Source of the DNA: Dromaius novaehollandiae
Taxonomy: Eukaryota > Chordata > Aves > Casuariiformes > Dromaiidae
DNA length: 64,000 nt
Reading direction: 5' to 3'
NCBI RefSeq assembly: GCF_036370855.1
Contig: NC_088103.1
Span: 35,009,904 to 35,073,903, forward strand
Shown piece after piece: positions 21,238 to 35,800 of this stretch. Within the stretch, counting starts at the first letter, position 1, and every line of letters starts with the position of its first letter. The translations under genes and the position numbers were made by a program. The notes below the pieces were generated by a model. It was not told where the DNA came from and did no database searches. It worked only from the letters and a program-made list of their open reading frames with translations.

Positions 21238-24200
21238 ATAAGCGTGCAGAGAGAATGAGGTAAAACAGAATATTCGAGTTTAAGGACAGGGCTGCAGTTC
21301 TAGCAGTGCTGAGACAGTTGCCGTGAGATGCACAAGACTGTTGTGATGTCTCCCCCTGCAATGAGATGAGATAGCATAGCAGAAGTCGGTAGTTTATGGT
21401 TTTCATGAAATCTGAGGTCCTGAGCGTTTCAGAGCTGTTCTGGAGCAAAATTGAACTAATTTCTCTCCCCTACCCCAGTGCAGTCTGCTACAACATACTA
21501 ACTATGAGGAGGTGTGTGCTTGTGTAACTTCAAGTAGGAAAGCAGACAGGAAAGACATTTGAAGAGGAAAAAGAACTAACAGGAACTGCTACAATAAATG
21601 CTTCCTACCAGCTTACGCCCTTTTGGAGGCCACAGTCTGTGAGCACACAGACATTGGAGGGTCTTGTTTATGCTCTTACTAGCTTTGACTCAAACTGCAG
21701 GTTTTCCCCTTTTAAACACATCTGACACTACTTAGAAAAATGCTAATTGCTGTGCTGTCCCAGAATACTGATTTTCTGTAAAAGGTTGCACAATCCAAAT
21801 TGTGGGCAAAATCCAGATGTTTAGTAGATTGTTGTTAGACAACCCATTTTTCTTTTCTGTTCAGAGCAGCTTTCTTGTGCTTATGCAGAGCATCTCAGAT
21901 ACCCAAAGGAGGTTCAGGGAATGGCTGTGTTGCAGATTGGAGTTCATGATTATCAGTAGAGAAGACTGGCACTTCAGGCATTTGAATTAGCCCAATTTGC
22001 CAGCCACTGTCTGGAGCAGTAACTGTTAACTCCCTTGTGGATCAGTAAACTTCAGTTAAAGCTATCATCCTCCAGCAGAGCAGCTGGATAGGTTATATGT
22101 GGATGGCCTTCACTGATGGGCAGCTTTCTCTTTAGGCACAAATTACCTTTGCAATAGCACAAGGCTCCTGTGTTCTGTGCTGCACTTGATCGTTGTGTGT
22201 CCTGTAAACAGCAAAAAAGCGTCAAGTGCAAGAACCAAGCTCAGAGGAAACTGGACATGTTCTTGGTGTGTCAAGACTCTCTGCAACGTTTTGCTGGGAA
22301 TCCCATATGCTGCCATGGAAAATGTCCAGGCCACATTTTAAAGCCCTTCCCCCCAATACACCCTCAAGAGAGTAAAGGTTCTGTTCCACAAAATCCAGGA
22401 GTGCTGTGGGTAACCACTTAGGACAAGAAGTCTAAGAGCCTCTTCTGTCACAGGGAGTAATTAGATAGGCCAAATGTCATCATGACTGTTGGCATTGAGG
22501 TACTCTGCCCACTGCACTTAACTGATGTAAGACCGTGCTGTCTCTAGTGACCACAGTGCTTTGGATTCCTATCTTATGTCTTCTCTGCATGATGTGTACT
22601 TAACAGCAAATTGCCCTGATGCAGAACTTGACTGATTTAGAAGGATTTATGCAAGAGTCAGAGTTCTTATTTACGACTTTGCGTTGTACAGGTAAGCTTG
22701 CTGGACTCCTTCCAGCTAGCTATGAATCTAGCCTGTCTTTGCTTCAGTTTGCAAGATCTTTTGCATAAAATTGTAAATGGAGAGGTGCTGAGAGAAGAGG
22801 GAGAAGAATGAGGGGAAGATATAGCCTTAAAAAAAACAAAACAAAAACAAAGGAGGCTGTTTTGTTTTGCTGCCCATGGAAGCTCATGATTTTTGAAACT
22901 GAATGTTGATACTGAAAATCCAGTTTTGTCCTGAAAAAGTAGTTGCAAGAATGACAGCCCCACCGGGGTAGCAGAATGATTTCTTGATTGAAGCTGGACT
23001 CTTAGAGCTAAGCTAGGTTCTCTTGGCTCATGTATGACCTTGCTATAGATGTTAGAGACTTTGGCAATATGCGAGCTGGAACAGAAACCAGTCTTGTCCC
23101 ACAGCATTATATGGATCCCCTGTAGCTTAGGATGAATGTAGATATATTGCACCAGTCTTCCCAGGAGATTTTCTGCTGGAAGATCTCATTGATTTGGGTG
23201 GGGGATGCAGGGAAGCAACTATATCTTTGTGGTGGACATCAGTCTGCAGGATCAAGGCATCTCTGGTAGCATGTGCGGAGGAGGCATTAAGATGTGAGGT
23301 ATGTCAGAACACGGATCTAGGCTCTTTCATTAGATAGAAGCAGGGTTTGGGCTTGATGAAGCCACTGTTGCTGAAATGGTGTTGATGGGATCCACATGGC
23401 AAACTTCCAGCAATTGCTAACTGCAGAACACTTTGGTTTTATTAGCTAGTCTGCTTTTTTTAGGGCTTGTTAAAGCTACTAGTAAAGTAGGCCGGAAATT
23501 GATTTCCATAAACATGCTGGGAATATGTTGCAGTTTGTTCCAGTATATTATTGGGAGGTAGTGGGAGATGTGGCATTAGCAAGATCCACTGATGGGTTAA
23601 GAACGGAGACTGGCATCTAAAATGTAAGTGGCTGAGGCCAGACCACAGTAACCAGGAGACTGCGTTGTGTTGTGTGAACAGAAAGATGTGCTCTCCCCAT
23701 CTTCGTTTCCTGGCTCTGGAGTGTACCATTATAAAAATGCTACTTCAGCAAAAAAAAGCAAATGAAATATCCTGCCTTATAATTTACTATTAAATTTCAG
23801 TGCTGTAAATCCCCAGGCAGACAGCTGGGGTCCTGAACCCATTACAGCACACCAGGAAATGCAGGCCTTAGGCAGAGTTTTTGACGTGGTGATGAATATG
23901 CAACACTTTGGCCCAGCCTTCGAAGGAAAGGAAGAGTTATGTGGAATGGACTGAGTTGTTCCTTCCATGGTGGATGAGTGTAAGGGATACATGATACTAG
24001 TCCAAAGAGGCCAAGTATAAAACACACATACTAAGTTTTGGTCAGTAGAGAGGAAAAAGATGAAGTCCACAATAATAAAAAAGATCAAGCAGATTAACAG
24101 CTGTGCCATTTGGTCTGAGCTCCTGTTAAAATATTCCAAGGATCAGATTGCACAGCAAGTATCGTATTTACTCACCTTCTCTACTCTATATTTTGCCCTT

Positions 24201-27200
24201 GAAATTTAATTGGTGCTATTATGTACATGTTTCTACAACAGTAGTGACTTTTTTTGGTCTTCCCATTTGTTGTGCTACCAAGTATGAAAACTGCTCTTGG
24301 CACAGGCACAGTTAAAGGTCAGGGTTTGTTAAGGACAAGGCTGTTTTGGAATCACCGTGAATTTAGGGGCAGGATGGATGCTTAAAATGAGCAAGGCAAG
24401 GGGCCCAATTCTGTCCTGCATTCCTAGCACATCCCTACAGCTGTACTGATGTCCTTGCAATGGTGCTGGTACCACAGTGCAAAATATGGTCCAGCCTTGT
24501 TCACAATCATTATTTTAGGGATCCCTTATACTGAGGCTAAGAGCAAGGTAGGAGGCCGATGTGGATGGAGGCATGGCGATGCCAGGCTTTCACACCTGGA
24601 AAAGTTAGCTGAATTTTGAGTAAGTTAGGTGGGATCTTGGGTGAATGGAAATGTCTTCCTGTGATTGTGGCAGAAAGTCCTTGCTTGGGGAAACTGTTGA
24701 GAAGAGCCTGTCCAAGGAGGTTAGAAGGGCCTGTGGTCCTTGTGCTGGAAGTGGTTACTGGAGGTACTGCTACGAAAAGTCTCAAATGTCGCAGACCAGG
24801 GACCCCTGAAACACTTAGGTGAACTCCAGACGAATACCTGTGGTTTTGTTGCTCCTTCTAATCAATTAAAAAGGAAGAGAGAAGGTAAAGTCAACTTCCT
24901 ATCCTGTTCCATTTAACACTTGTCATAGATGTTTGCAGAAGGAAGCTGAGCTCTGTCCTGCTCATCAGGGATGCCTGGCTGTGTGTGAGTGCATGTGCTA
25001 GGCACAGTGTGTGCATCCATCTCCTGGGCCTGCTCTCCCCATTTTTTCGCCGTCGTGGCATCTGTGATGTCCCGCTTGCATTGTCGAGGTTTGAGAGCTG
25101 GCTGTTTTTCGTCTTCTCTCCTTTCTTTGTTAGTAGCCTGATGATTTCATCACTGTTCCTTGGGCATAGGCTTCACTTGGGAAGGGCTGATGAAAACACA
25201 GCCTCTTTACAGTCATGAAATCAGATGCCATTTTACTAAACTGTCCCTGATTTCTGTAATAAGATGGAAGCGTTCTTTTCCACTGCTGGCCCAAAGCCAA
25301 CAGGACTGCCAGTTGGTGCTTTAGCTGAGTAGGTTAGTGATGCCACACAGTGTTGTTACTACTTTTCCCTCCTAAAGCATTTTGCTGAGTTGCTGAAACA
25401 GGAATTATAGAACTTGTCAGTGAGGTGTTGCTGCATCTGGGGTGGAATGTGACAGGTGTTTAATGGTGTAACACTGTACCTGAGTCCAGGAGGAAGGGAA
25501 AAACGCATCTTGTATTAAAGAACTGAGGTATTGAGCCTTTCCCGTGTCATTCATAGTTGTCTTGCTGCAGTCTGTGAGAGCTCACAGCATGTGCTGCAGG
25601 TTTGCATCTTATAGCCACCACTCCTGGCAAAGCTGATGGAAAAAGCCACCTCTGTGTGGGAAGTGGAGCCAAGGAAGAGGGCACTGAACAGCCATAAGCA
25701 GAGGAGGGAGGAGGCGGTTTCCTGTAAATTGCAAACCATTTGCATTAGTCACTTTTGTGACTGCACAGCAAAGGCATAGGAAGGCTGAAGGAAAAGGAGA
25801 GAAAAAAGCTGTCAACTTCAGAACACCTGAAGAATCAATAAGAGGACCAACAGTGAGACATCACTGCTTAATACTGTCCTTCCTGCAGCTCTCTGCATAT
25901 GTTGCCATTCCCCAAAGTAGTGCTTTCGCTCCTTCCTGCTCCTGCCACTCAATCATCAGAAGCGAGTTCTCAATAGAAATGCACTCTGGGCCAATACATG
26001 AGTAGGAGCATGGCTGTTTTTTCCTCTACATACATCACTTACTGCTGTTGTAGCCGCCCTTTTCCATGCCTATTTAAGCTGTCTCATCTTACTTGTAATA
26101 GCTAATGCAGGGAGATTAATCAGCCACTTCTCCTTGTGAGAAAACAGGTCTGATTATATAACCCATGCCTTCAAAACCACAGCCTCTCAGTTTCTTTTCA
26201 CATGGCTGGTGTAGCTTGGCTGCGTTGGGTTGGTGTATTTGTGCTGTGGGTCAAACTTCTAACCTCCAAAGCTATGCCAATGTGGCTCTGGCAGAAGGAG
26301 AGGGTCAGTGTGTTGAAATGCAGAAGCTGGCACCGTTGGTAGAAACCTGCATGCGGACCTGCACAGGCTTTTCTCTAGCTTTATATTCAGGAGCTTCATG
26401 ACAGGGATGTGATAATCTGCCCACAGCCCTGAGGTGAGCTTAACCAGCAGGAATATCGTGCTGACAGCGCAGAATACCTCTGTCCCATGGGAACGCCTGC
26501 ACACCGTAGGCCAGGCACTCGCACCTATGGGCACAAGAACGATCCCAAGGCTGCCCTGTCCTGCCTGGTGCAAGCTGGCCGGGAAGAGACCTGCAGCATT
26601 TTAGCAAGCTAAGTAGTATCTCCCCATGGCTTTGGGAAATCCCTCAGTGCTGTTTGGTCTCTAGCAGAGGGCTGTAGAGCACAACTGAAGTGTAGGAGCA
26701 ATATAATGAATCTCCCCCTTTGATGCACCTATGGAGGTGAACTGACAGATGAGTCAGGCTGTGAACAATGTGGTTTACTGATCCCAGTTCAGCCCAGCCC
26801 TGCCTGCTGGGTCTGTACCACACCATGTTGGATCCTGCATGCTAGCTTGTCTGCATAAAGGTGCCTAATTGGGTTTCCGATGACATTTAAATGTTGTGGC
26901 ATTTCTGAAAAGCAGCAAAATACTGACAGAAATCTAATCCTAGCCTCTTGCACATGCCTAAATCTTTGCTGGATTGAGACCGTTATGGCTATGGGCCTGT
27001 CGGTAGATTTGAAGGTTGTTTCACATATAGCATTGACCCCTTTTCCCCCAGACTTCCTAAGACACTTTAAAAATCTTTATTAGTATTTTAATCTTCATTC
27101 TTGCGTGCAGTTTTTAATGACACAGTCGGACATTTTACAAGCCTTCAAATGGCTAAACGAGGGCTGCATTTAAACACTTCCCTTCTGTACCTCCTACCCT

Positions 27201-30200
27201 TCTACCTCGGGGCAGGTCAGTAAAACTATCCAGCTTCAAGACAGAAATTGCCAATAATCTTTTCTCTAACACTTTGGATAAGCTCCAGTTTTAAACTAGA
27301 TAGATTAATAGGTATTTGAAAACTCTATGCCTTCATTCAAAGGCAGTATCTCTGCAAACGCTGACTTGAAAGCCTTGCCAGATTCCCTCAAACCTCTGCA
27401 GATCTGCAGATTCTGCTTCCAGCAGCTGAGTGGGAGTCCGGGATGGCAATCCTGACTGTGACGTGACTAGAAAGTGAAGTTTCTATTGAAGAACACTCTC
27501 TAGCACTAATTGAGCCACAGAATGGGCTGATTCAGATTCCTGCTTCGGGACCAAATTTGTCTGATAGATGTGATATAGATATCTCTGTTTCTGTCCTTCC
27601 TCTTCTGTTAAGGCTCTGCTGCAACATGTCAGTTATGCAGATCATTCTGAGAGCAGTGGAAGTGACACAGCCCGATTTCCTCACAGCTGATTTCTTTGCT
27701 GTTTAGGAAAGCTTGAGTACCAACTGCTTTTTGTTGCACTTGGGACATTCATAAGATCTCTCTTTCTCTGCATTATGAGAGTCTCTGTCTTCCATCCCTG
27801 TGTCCACTTAATAGGAGCTGAATATTTCTGAGGTCTCTACAGATCTGTCAAACTTGGTTAAATTCTTTTACAGATTCATAAGTTATTTGGCAGAAGATGA
27901 ATGCATAGACCCTCCCCCTCACACACATACCCATACACACTGACTACATAGCAAACTGGTTATAACCTGGTTTATATTGCCATAATGAATTCATCATTTT
28001 ACAAAAAAGTAGGACTGTCTGCAATTCTACTTGGAAAAAGTACAACGGCCTAATGCTTGGTTGGAGCCACTGAACTAGTACCCAGGTTCTCGCTAACTGC
28101 AGTTCAGCAACAGCCTTGAGAAACCTTCTTTCCAATGTACACAATCCAGATAAAAAGCATGTCTCTGCTGCTCTGCCAGTGACACATGAGGACAGACCTG
28201 AGTTAGCTCTTATACCTGCAAGCAAAGAACCACAACACAGTTTAGCAGAGAGGACAAAACTTGCTCAGGAAATGAGCAGATCCCAGGTGGTTATCCCATT
28301 CTGAGGCCAGTGCTCCCTGCATTACTGCTGGTGGTACCTGACCAACTTCATGTTAGCAGGCCTGTAGCTCGTGATACCCTCTGAGATTGCTCCTGCATTT
28401 TTATAGCACTCACATTTCTGCCTACTTAAAGGAGATTCTGTCCTTGCTTGTGAATATTCCATGAGTGGTAAAAGTCATTAGATATATTAGTAGCGGCAAA
28501 TTTTTCTTCTCTCTCTACCTTCCTACCTGCCTCTCTGGATGATTTAACACTTGAAAAGTGCTTATTTGCATGAACAGAAACATCACCCTGATTTGCATAG
28601 TAACAAAACAACATTGTGCTCAGTTGGGAAACAGAAGTGCTTTCCTATGTGGAATAAACAATTATTCTGAGGTCTGCAAATCTCTGGTATTAGCCACACA
28701 TTGGAACGAAGGCCCTGCTAGAACAGGATACCTTCCTCCATCATGTATCTGTTTACTGTGAAGGAGGTGAGATAAGGAGGGGGATTTCATGTCAAATCCA
28801 TGAGAACTGCCCAATTATAACTGTTAAATGTTCACACAGTGTGTAAAAGGAGATCTTTTTCTTTTGCTTGTGGAAAAGGCTGCTTCCTGAATTTGCAAGT
28901 GTTACCTGTCTAGTGAAGTCTTTCACTGTGTTAGAGGACCAGGGATCCACTGCATCCTCAAGCTTTTCATGAGCTCTCTGAGTTCTCCCAAAAGGCAGGT
29001 ACCACACAGAGCAATCATGGGCTCAGTCTGAAATGCTATAGGGAAATCAGTGTAGAGAGAGGAGGACCAGACTGTAGCAAGTACAGCAGCTCCTGACAGT
29101 GCGGAGGGGTGGTACAGATATCTGCGCTAGTAGAGTTGTCTAAATGCTGATGTGACTCCACCTGGGCTTATTGGCAGGGCAGTCTACCCAGGAGATCTTC
29201 TAGTAGAAAGTAAGCAGACAAAACAACCCTAATCAGTCTGAGAGAGGCATGTAGTCACTGAGTGGGTTTGGAGAGAGTTGTTAGTGGTGGCCTTCAGTAA
29301 ACTTGGATGATTTTGGAATTTTAGGAAACTGAAAAACCTCTGGCGTGTTTGAAAACCTTCACTAAAATGAAATGTCTCCTAGTTACCATTATACCTGACG
29401 TTCTCACATTCTTGTATTTGACCTATCTCCAAATTCCCAGCATTTAAAATGCAGTTTTGAAGATTTCAAATGAAGTGGCAGTCAATGCCCAATGTTACTG
29501 CAGCTGTATGGGGCCAGATTGGAGGCCCTAACACAGAATAATAGAAAGTTACTGTGACCTCTGAGTTTATGGCTTGGAGACACAGATGTCAACCAGTGAA
29601 GTCTTCCCTCTGCTTTAAATGCTGCTCGTTTATGCCAGTATTTTGAGGTGTGGGTGCTTTTGGAAAGGCGCTAACTACTGTATGTGATTAGGGGCTACTT
29701 GTAAAGGTTAGCAAGCTTCACATAGGTCAAACTTTGCCTGAACACCACTGTGCTTGTTGTTCCTTGCTATGTGTCCGGTCCCTTTTGCATTCATAGACGG
29801 CTACCATTCTGGCCAGTTTGGGATATATGGAACCATTAGCAAAAGCAAATATAACAGAGAACTGATCAAAATTATTTAACTGAGATGAACTTGGTGCTAA
29901 ACTCTTCTTTGCCAGAGATCTCACAGCTGCTTAGCAAAGATCAACCCTGCAGAATGAGCTACCACTGACTGACCGCTCTGGCTTTGCCTCAACTCAGCAG
30001 TGAGAGCAGGGTATACCCGCTGAGGGAGAAAAATACATGACAGGAGACGAATGTAATGTGCTGTCAACCCTCTTGTCCATCAAGCTGGCAAGTCAGATGT
30101 ATGCAACATCACTAGATAAAAAAGCATAACTGTTTTTAGCTGATTAGATATCTTGTATCAGGAATATTTCTGCTCCTGATTCCTGACAATGCTTTGCCTT

Positions 30201-31866
30201 TCAGGAGCTGTGAAAGTTGTAATTGTTAAATTTAACCATGTGTTACTCTTACCATAACATCCAGCTGCCAAAATAACAATTATTAGCAAGACTAAGTAAT
30301 TATAGCATTCAAGCTGTAAATTACATACAGGTCCTCATTGCTCAGGCTATGTTACAAGTAGACACTGTGGGAAGCTTTTAATGTCCCTAAGAGAAATTCT
30401 TTTGGACTTTAAGGGAGAGGGAGGTAAGATGTTACTTGTATTCTTCCCCCGAAAGAGAAATTGTGAATGTCTAAGACCTCTGCCATAGTCACCCAGTCAG
30501 CTTTTGCCATCTAAAACATTTAAACAACAAATGGGTATTGAAAGCAAAAATTCCAGGTCTTTAAGTCCAATCATCTACTTAACTAAGGTAGCAGAGAACC
30601 AGTTTGCAGCATATTCACTCTGCTATGCATTATTGATTTTAGTCTTGCACTCTCCCGCCTGTATAAGCCTAACAGCTTCAGGAGACAGGAACTAGCAGAG
30701 GGTTTCTGAGCATGTGACAGACTTGATTTGCTTTGTGTAACTTCCCTATATTCAACTATTTATTCCCAATGTATTGAAAAAATGTCAAAGTATACTACTA
30801 GCAAACATTAGAACTCATCTTTTGGGTGGCAATAAAAGCAGAGATATGTCTAGCTGGAAAAGAACGTGCTGCTTTCTAAATCTATGTCAAAATCAGTCAT
30901 TTGTAAAGTTTCTCTTGTGGAGTTTTGGTTTTAGAAGAAATTAGTTGTTGAAGGGGAGAGAGAACTAGAAGGTAACATGTGGGGTATGGAAGGTAACAAT
31001 TAACCATTCTGCAGCAAGAGGGAATGGCTGATATACACACTATTTCCAGGACCTCCACTCCGGGCTGTCATCAGTGCACAAAACCCATGTCCCTGACTAT
31101 GCTGGATGAGTACAGTATTTTCAAAAAATAAATTCCTCTTTGTAAAAGTACAGTTGCAACTGAAAGGCCATTGCATATTTTTGAAACCGAGAGGACAAGA
31201 CCAAGAAGTTTACTCACAGTTCAAGTTCATTTGCTCGTTAGTCAAGCTTAGGGTGATCTGTCTCTCTGCTCAAGGAGTGAAGGACATCCCACACAGCGCC
31301 TTTACACAGCAACTGAGCATAAACAAGTAGCTGTGTCTGAGTGTGCTAGATAGAGCTCCAGCTGTAAATTACACACTTAAGGTCTGTGCTGCAGAGTTAC
31401 CGTTACCTCTAGCTTATGTCCGCCTATAAGTATATTGTCAGCAGGTGTGAGAATTGCATTTCTGGACTGAAGTGTAGCCATAATCCGATGTATTAACTTC
31501 AGGTTGCTGGACTTCATCAGAAGTCTATAACATGTTGGAATCAGGGCTTAAAAAAAGCCTGGAGATAAAAAAACCACAAGCATTTGAATCTCTGAAGAAA
31601 GATACCTCTCCTTGAATCTGGACTCAAAGTCTAGAGACAAACCCTTATACTACTTGAAAAGAAGGCAAAAAATATCTAGAGCAGCTGGTGTTGGCCTCGT
31701 CTCGCTGTCTCTGCCTGGGTGCTTCATGGTAGATGATATTAGTAATGTTCATCGTGTGGACTAAAAAATCTGCTTATAGCCCTTCCTGAAACAGATTTTA
31801 CACTGATGTGACCCCTTCTGTTACATGGCAACACAGAAGCTGTAAATAAGTAAGAGAGGAAAAAAC

Positions 31867-31998
31867 AAAAACAAACAAACAAAAATAACCCAGGAGGTCA
31901 GCTGCTCAGTGAAGAAAATTTTGCTGACCTGTATGTAGGGTTTATCAGACCGAGCTTAAATTAATAGGGTTTGTTTGTTTCTTTGTTTGTTTGTTTTT
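31867..31998. repeat. Inverted repeat with 17-base A/C and T/G arms
   Basis: AAAAACAAACAAACAAA at 31867-31883 is the exact reverse complement of TTTGTTTGTTTGTTTTT at 31982-31998, with a 98-base loop. It could be two opposed tails of old retroelements or a simple-repeat coincidence. No element was recognised in the loop. Confidence 0.75.
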
Positions 31999-32814
31999 AA
32001 ATAAAATTGCACTAAAACAACCAGGCCTGCTGCTGATCCCTGGGCAACAGCACTCACAATTTCTATTTACCACAATGTGTAGTTGACCCCAGGAAGGAAT
32101 AACTCCTGGCTAGGTAGACTTGCACTACTACTCTAAGCCAGCCACTTCTGAGACTTGTTCAATGCTGATTCATTCCCAGCGATCACTGGAAGGCAGAGTC
32201 ACTAATTAAAGGTGCAAAGAGCATTTTGTGGGGCTGGGAGAGATGTCACCAAGGAAACAGAGTTTTTTATCATACGAATTTATAAATAGCTTTGGATTTC
32301 TTTCCAGAGCACATCAGAATATTAACAAGGAGGGGCCGTTCCCTTAAAACATCAGAGAATGAGCTGAGCAGGAGGCTGAGTAAGTGGGGGGATTACTGGA
32401 GCTTGGCTGTGCATACCTGTAAAACAATCAGGTAAAAAGAATTTTTCTAGCAGAACTGGAAATTCAGGAGATCTGATTCAGCCAAGAAGGGCAACACCTA
32501 TCAGCAGTATTTGTGGCCTGCCATAAAAGGGCATTTTTTGCACAGAGATACCCAGAATAATTATTTTGAATTCCTGTGGATTCATATTCTTGGTAAGTCT
32601 GATATCCCTGGCATTATTCTAGAATAGCTGTTCCACTTTGCACACTGCATCTTATTCTGGAACAATTTCTATATGCTGTCTATGCATCACAGGGAATCTT
32701 GCTTTTGGACTTACAGAGCAAGGCTCCCACCTGGCATATCCCAACTCCATCCTTCTGCTCCCTCAGAAAATTTTTTGGGCAGACTAGAAATAAAATAAAC
32801 TTTACGCTTCTTTA

Positions 32815-35800
32815 GATTTTGTAAAGACCACCTTTATTATAAATACAGCTGCATGAGAAAAATCTATACAAATTTAACAGTGTCCTGCTATAAGAGCAGC
32901 GGTTTGAGTACAGCATCATGTATCTGTGTAGCTTTCAAATGTAATATTTTCTGTACTTTCTAGAATCAAGGAAGGAAGAACTTGGTTTGGAGGGTTTTGA
33001 TGTTATTCCCCATCTCAACTGTGTTGCCAAGACAGCTCTTCACACTAGTCTTGCTTTTGAGCTAATGTTACAAAAAAAAAGTCTAAAAAAAAGTAAAAAA
33101 TAGGGATATATACCATGTAGAGTCCTATGAGAAGAACTAACCCCTCAGTGATCAGCAGCCAAGCTGTTAAAGGTGGGTAAATTCTCATTTCTTCACCACA
33201 GAGAAAGTTGCAAAGACTCTGCATTAAAAATTGTCTGGTGAATGATCACCAAATCCTGCTGCTTGAATGCTGGACAAGGTTTTGGATTCCTTTACTAAAA
33301 TACATCTTTATATTCCCCATAACTACTGTATGCAGAACAGCCCAGAGAGAGAAGCCATATCCGGCAGCTGGCACGTACTAAAGAGTGAACTCCCCGCAAC
33401 TCCTCTTAGATGACAGTCAGCTCCTGTATAGTAATAATAACCTTAGACCAAGACATTTCCTAAAGCTGAATGGCTCCTCAGGCTATGTTGTAGATCAGTG
33501 GCTGCTATCAACCCACCACTAATTCCACTGCTTCCAAAGAACCTGTAATAAAATATTAAAACCACAAGTTGAGGGTGGAGAGAGTGGCTGAAACCAGCAG
33601 AAGGCTGTAGGAGTACATCTGGTTAACAAATAGTAAGAGCAGTTCTGAGACACAAGAAAAGGGTCTGGGTAAGGCAGATAGCTCTTCCTTAGGATCTCTC
33701 ACGGTAATCAGGACGTTACCAAAGAGATGTTGTATGTTTGTCACTCATGTGTCATGCACTGTTCGGTTTTAAAAGAATGTTACCCACTTTAAACCACAAA
33801 ACCCACCTCCACCCCTGCCCTTCGAAGCTGCTTCCAGTGAACACCCAGCAAGACTCCAGTCAAGGCAGAACTAAACACGGCCACCACTAAAAAGTCTTAG
33901 GACATTTTCATTTGCTGACAGTGAATGCGGTGCTGAATCAGTGATGGAGCTGAACTGTCTTACAGACCTCTTCTATGAAATGTGTGTGTGGTCTGTTACT
34001 AGCAGGGCTGGTACTTGGTGGTAAGATTTACTACAGGAGGGACAAGACACTGAAAGGAATGATGCTCTTCACATCATGGCCTCCTTGTAGCACAGCAGAG
34101 ATCTGATCAGAGAAATGCTGTGTACCCACATGTCCCCAGATGTGGCAAGTATATACCTCTGGGTATATGACTTACAAAGCCCTGAAGTTTACTGGAGCAC
34201 AGCTTATTAGCACAGAGCACTTCTCCCCGACCAGAGAGATTTGAGTGGGTTCCATTACAGCCGGAATGCACAGAACAAATCTCTTAAAAGACGCTCAGGG
34301 CAAAGTAAACATATTGCATGTAGGCAAATTAAGCCAAGCAATTTGCTTTCTGGGGAGTCAAATCCATAAATTCCTTGGTTCAGCTCCAGTTTGGGTTCAG
34401 CCAAACACCATGGGAACATGGTGTCAATCTGGGTTTCAGGATCAGTTTGGGTTTAAGAGAAAACATGCACACAAATACAGAAAATGAAAAACAAAAGATT
34501 CAATCTACTTTTCAGTTTAGTTTCCCTTTCAGTCTAAGCAGCAGTGCCTGGAGTTGTGTAAAGTCAAGTTTAGGCATGTTTACAAACCCACAGGACTGGT
34601 GTTACACAGCTTTGTTCTGACATTTTAAGAGGGAAGTTAGATTATTCTGTTAAATAGCCTTTTCTTCGCATCCTCCCCTGCTCTATCTTATATAAAAGTT
34701 ATTTTTCAACCCTGAGTGTCATTTCCTGAGAGACCTGGGTCATGAATTTGTTTCTGTTCTTTGGACAGGCTAAATTTAGACTCCTGACAGGAAATGGCAG
34801 AGAATTTTTCATTTCTCCCTGGCTGCACTAAGAACACATTTAGAAGCAACTCAGACTACAACTGCTTTAGCATGACCTGTCTGCAGGCAGCTCGTGCAAA
34901 GCTGGAGAGTAAAACCTGAGCAGGTAGGAATGCAAATCGCTTGAGTTTGCAAAGATCCTATTCAGCTTCCAAAGTAGCCTTCAGGCTCCAGTATTCACCC
35001 GCTGTTCCTGCACCTCTACTTGTCACTACCTGCTTGTTGTGTCCCTTGAAATTGCTCCTGCCCCCTTTCCTGCTGAGGAAGGCTTGCTTGGTTGTGCTGA
35101 TGAAAGCCAGGGGCTTTCTGGTTAGCGTTAGCAATTAGGCCTGGTCTGTTGCTCTGCCAGCCCTGGCAGTCTCCCAGGCAGAGATTGCCAAGGATGCTGA
35201 AGCAAGCACTGGGCTGATGATCCAAGACAGTTTCCTAGTGGGATGAGCCAGCAGCCTCATCTCTCATTTTGCTTTCCTATTTCTCATTTTCTGCTCAGAA
35301 ATATTATTTAATCACCCTGTAGCTGTGATGATAAAAGCCAAGGGGATCTGCAGCTTCAAGCAAACAGTTCCCTGTTGCCACCAGTGCTTTTCTTATCAAC
35401 CAAGTGTGGAAACAGGAGTTACAGCTTCCTCTGCCTTTGTGCATAAAATGTCCCTTGCTGGTGGAGAGACAGACAAGAGCAGACCTCAGTGAGGTGGTCA
35501 AATGGTTTGTACCAGGAACAGGGTAGAGAGGAAACTTCTATGGAAAGTTTGCTCATCAACAGGCTGGATAATGAGCCTCTTGCTATATTGTGTCCCTAGC
35601 AGTGATAAGGGATTAAATCTCCCCTCTGATGCATGTGGTAGAGAGGACTGATTAAGAGGGACCTGTGGAGCTGTGGCACGTGGTAATATCACCCCGACGG
35701 TGATATAGAACTACTGTCCACTTGTAAACAGCATTCAGAGAAGTCTAGTGCAGGAACATTGCAGGAAATCCTAGTCTAAGAACATTGTAGGTAAGGGACC

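Larger units (their letters stand above)
20256..32800. other. Gene-free interval between GSTO1 and ITPRIP
   Basis: About 12.5 kb in which no protein-coding exon is recognised. All open frames are under about 165 codons and lack family resemblance. It contains one CR1 3' end (21033-21237), a T16 run (20933-20948), A-rich low-complexity sequence near 22828-22851 and a paired (AAAC)/(GTTT) inverted repeat (31867-31998). A GSTO2 gene was looked for here and not seen. Confidence 0.7.

Noticed and set aside
22828-22851. A-rich stretch as a retroposon tail
   Set aside because: No SINE or LINE body or target-site duplication is visible next to it.
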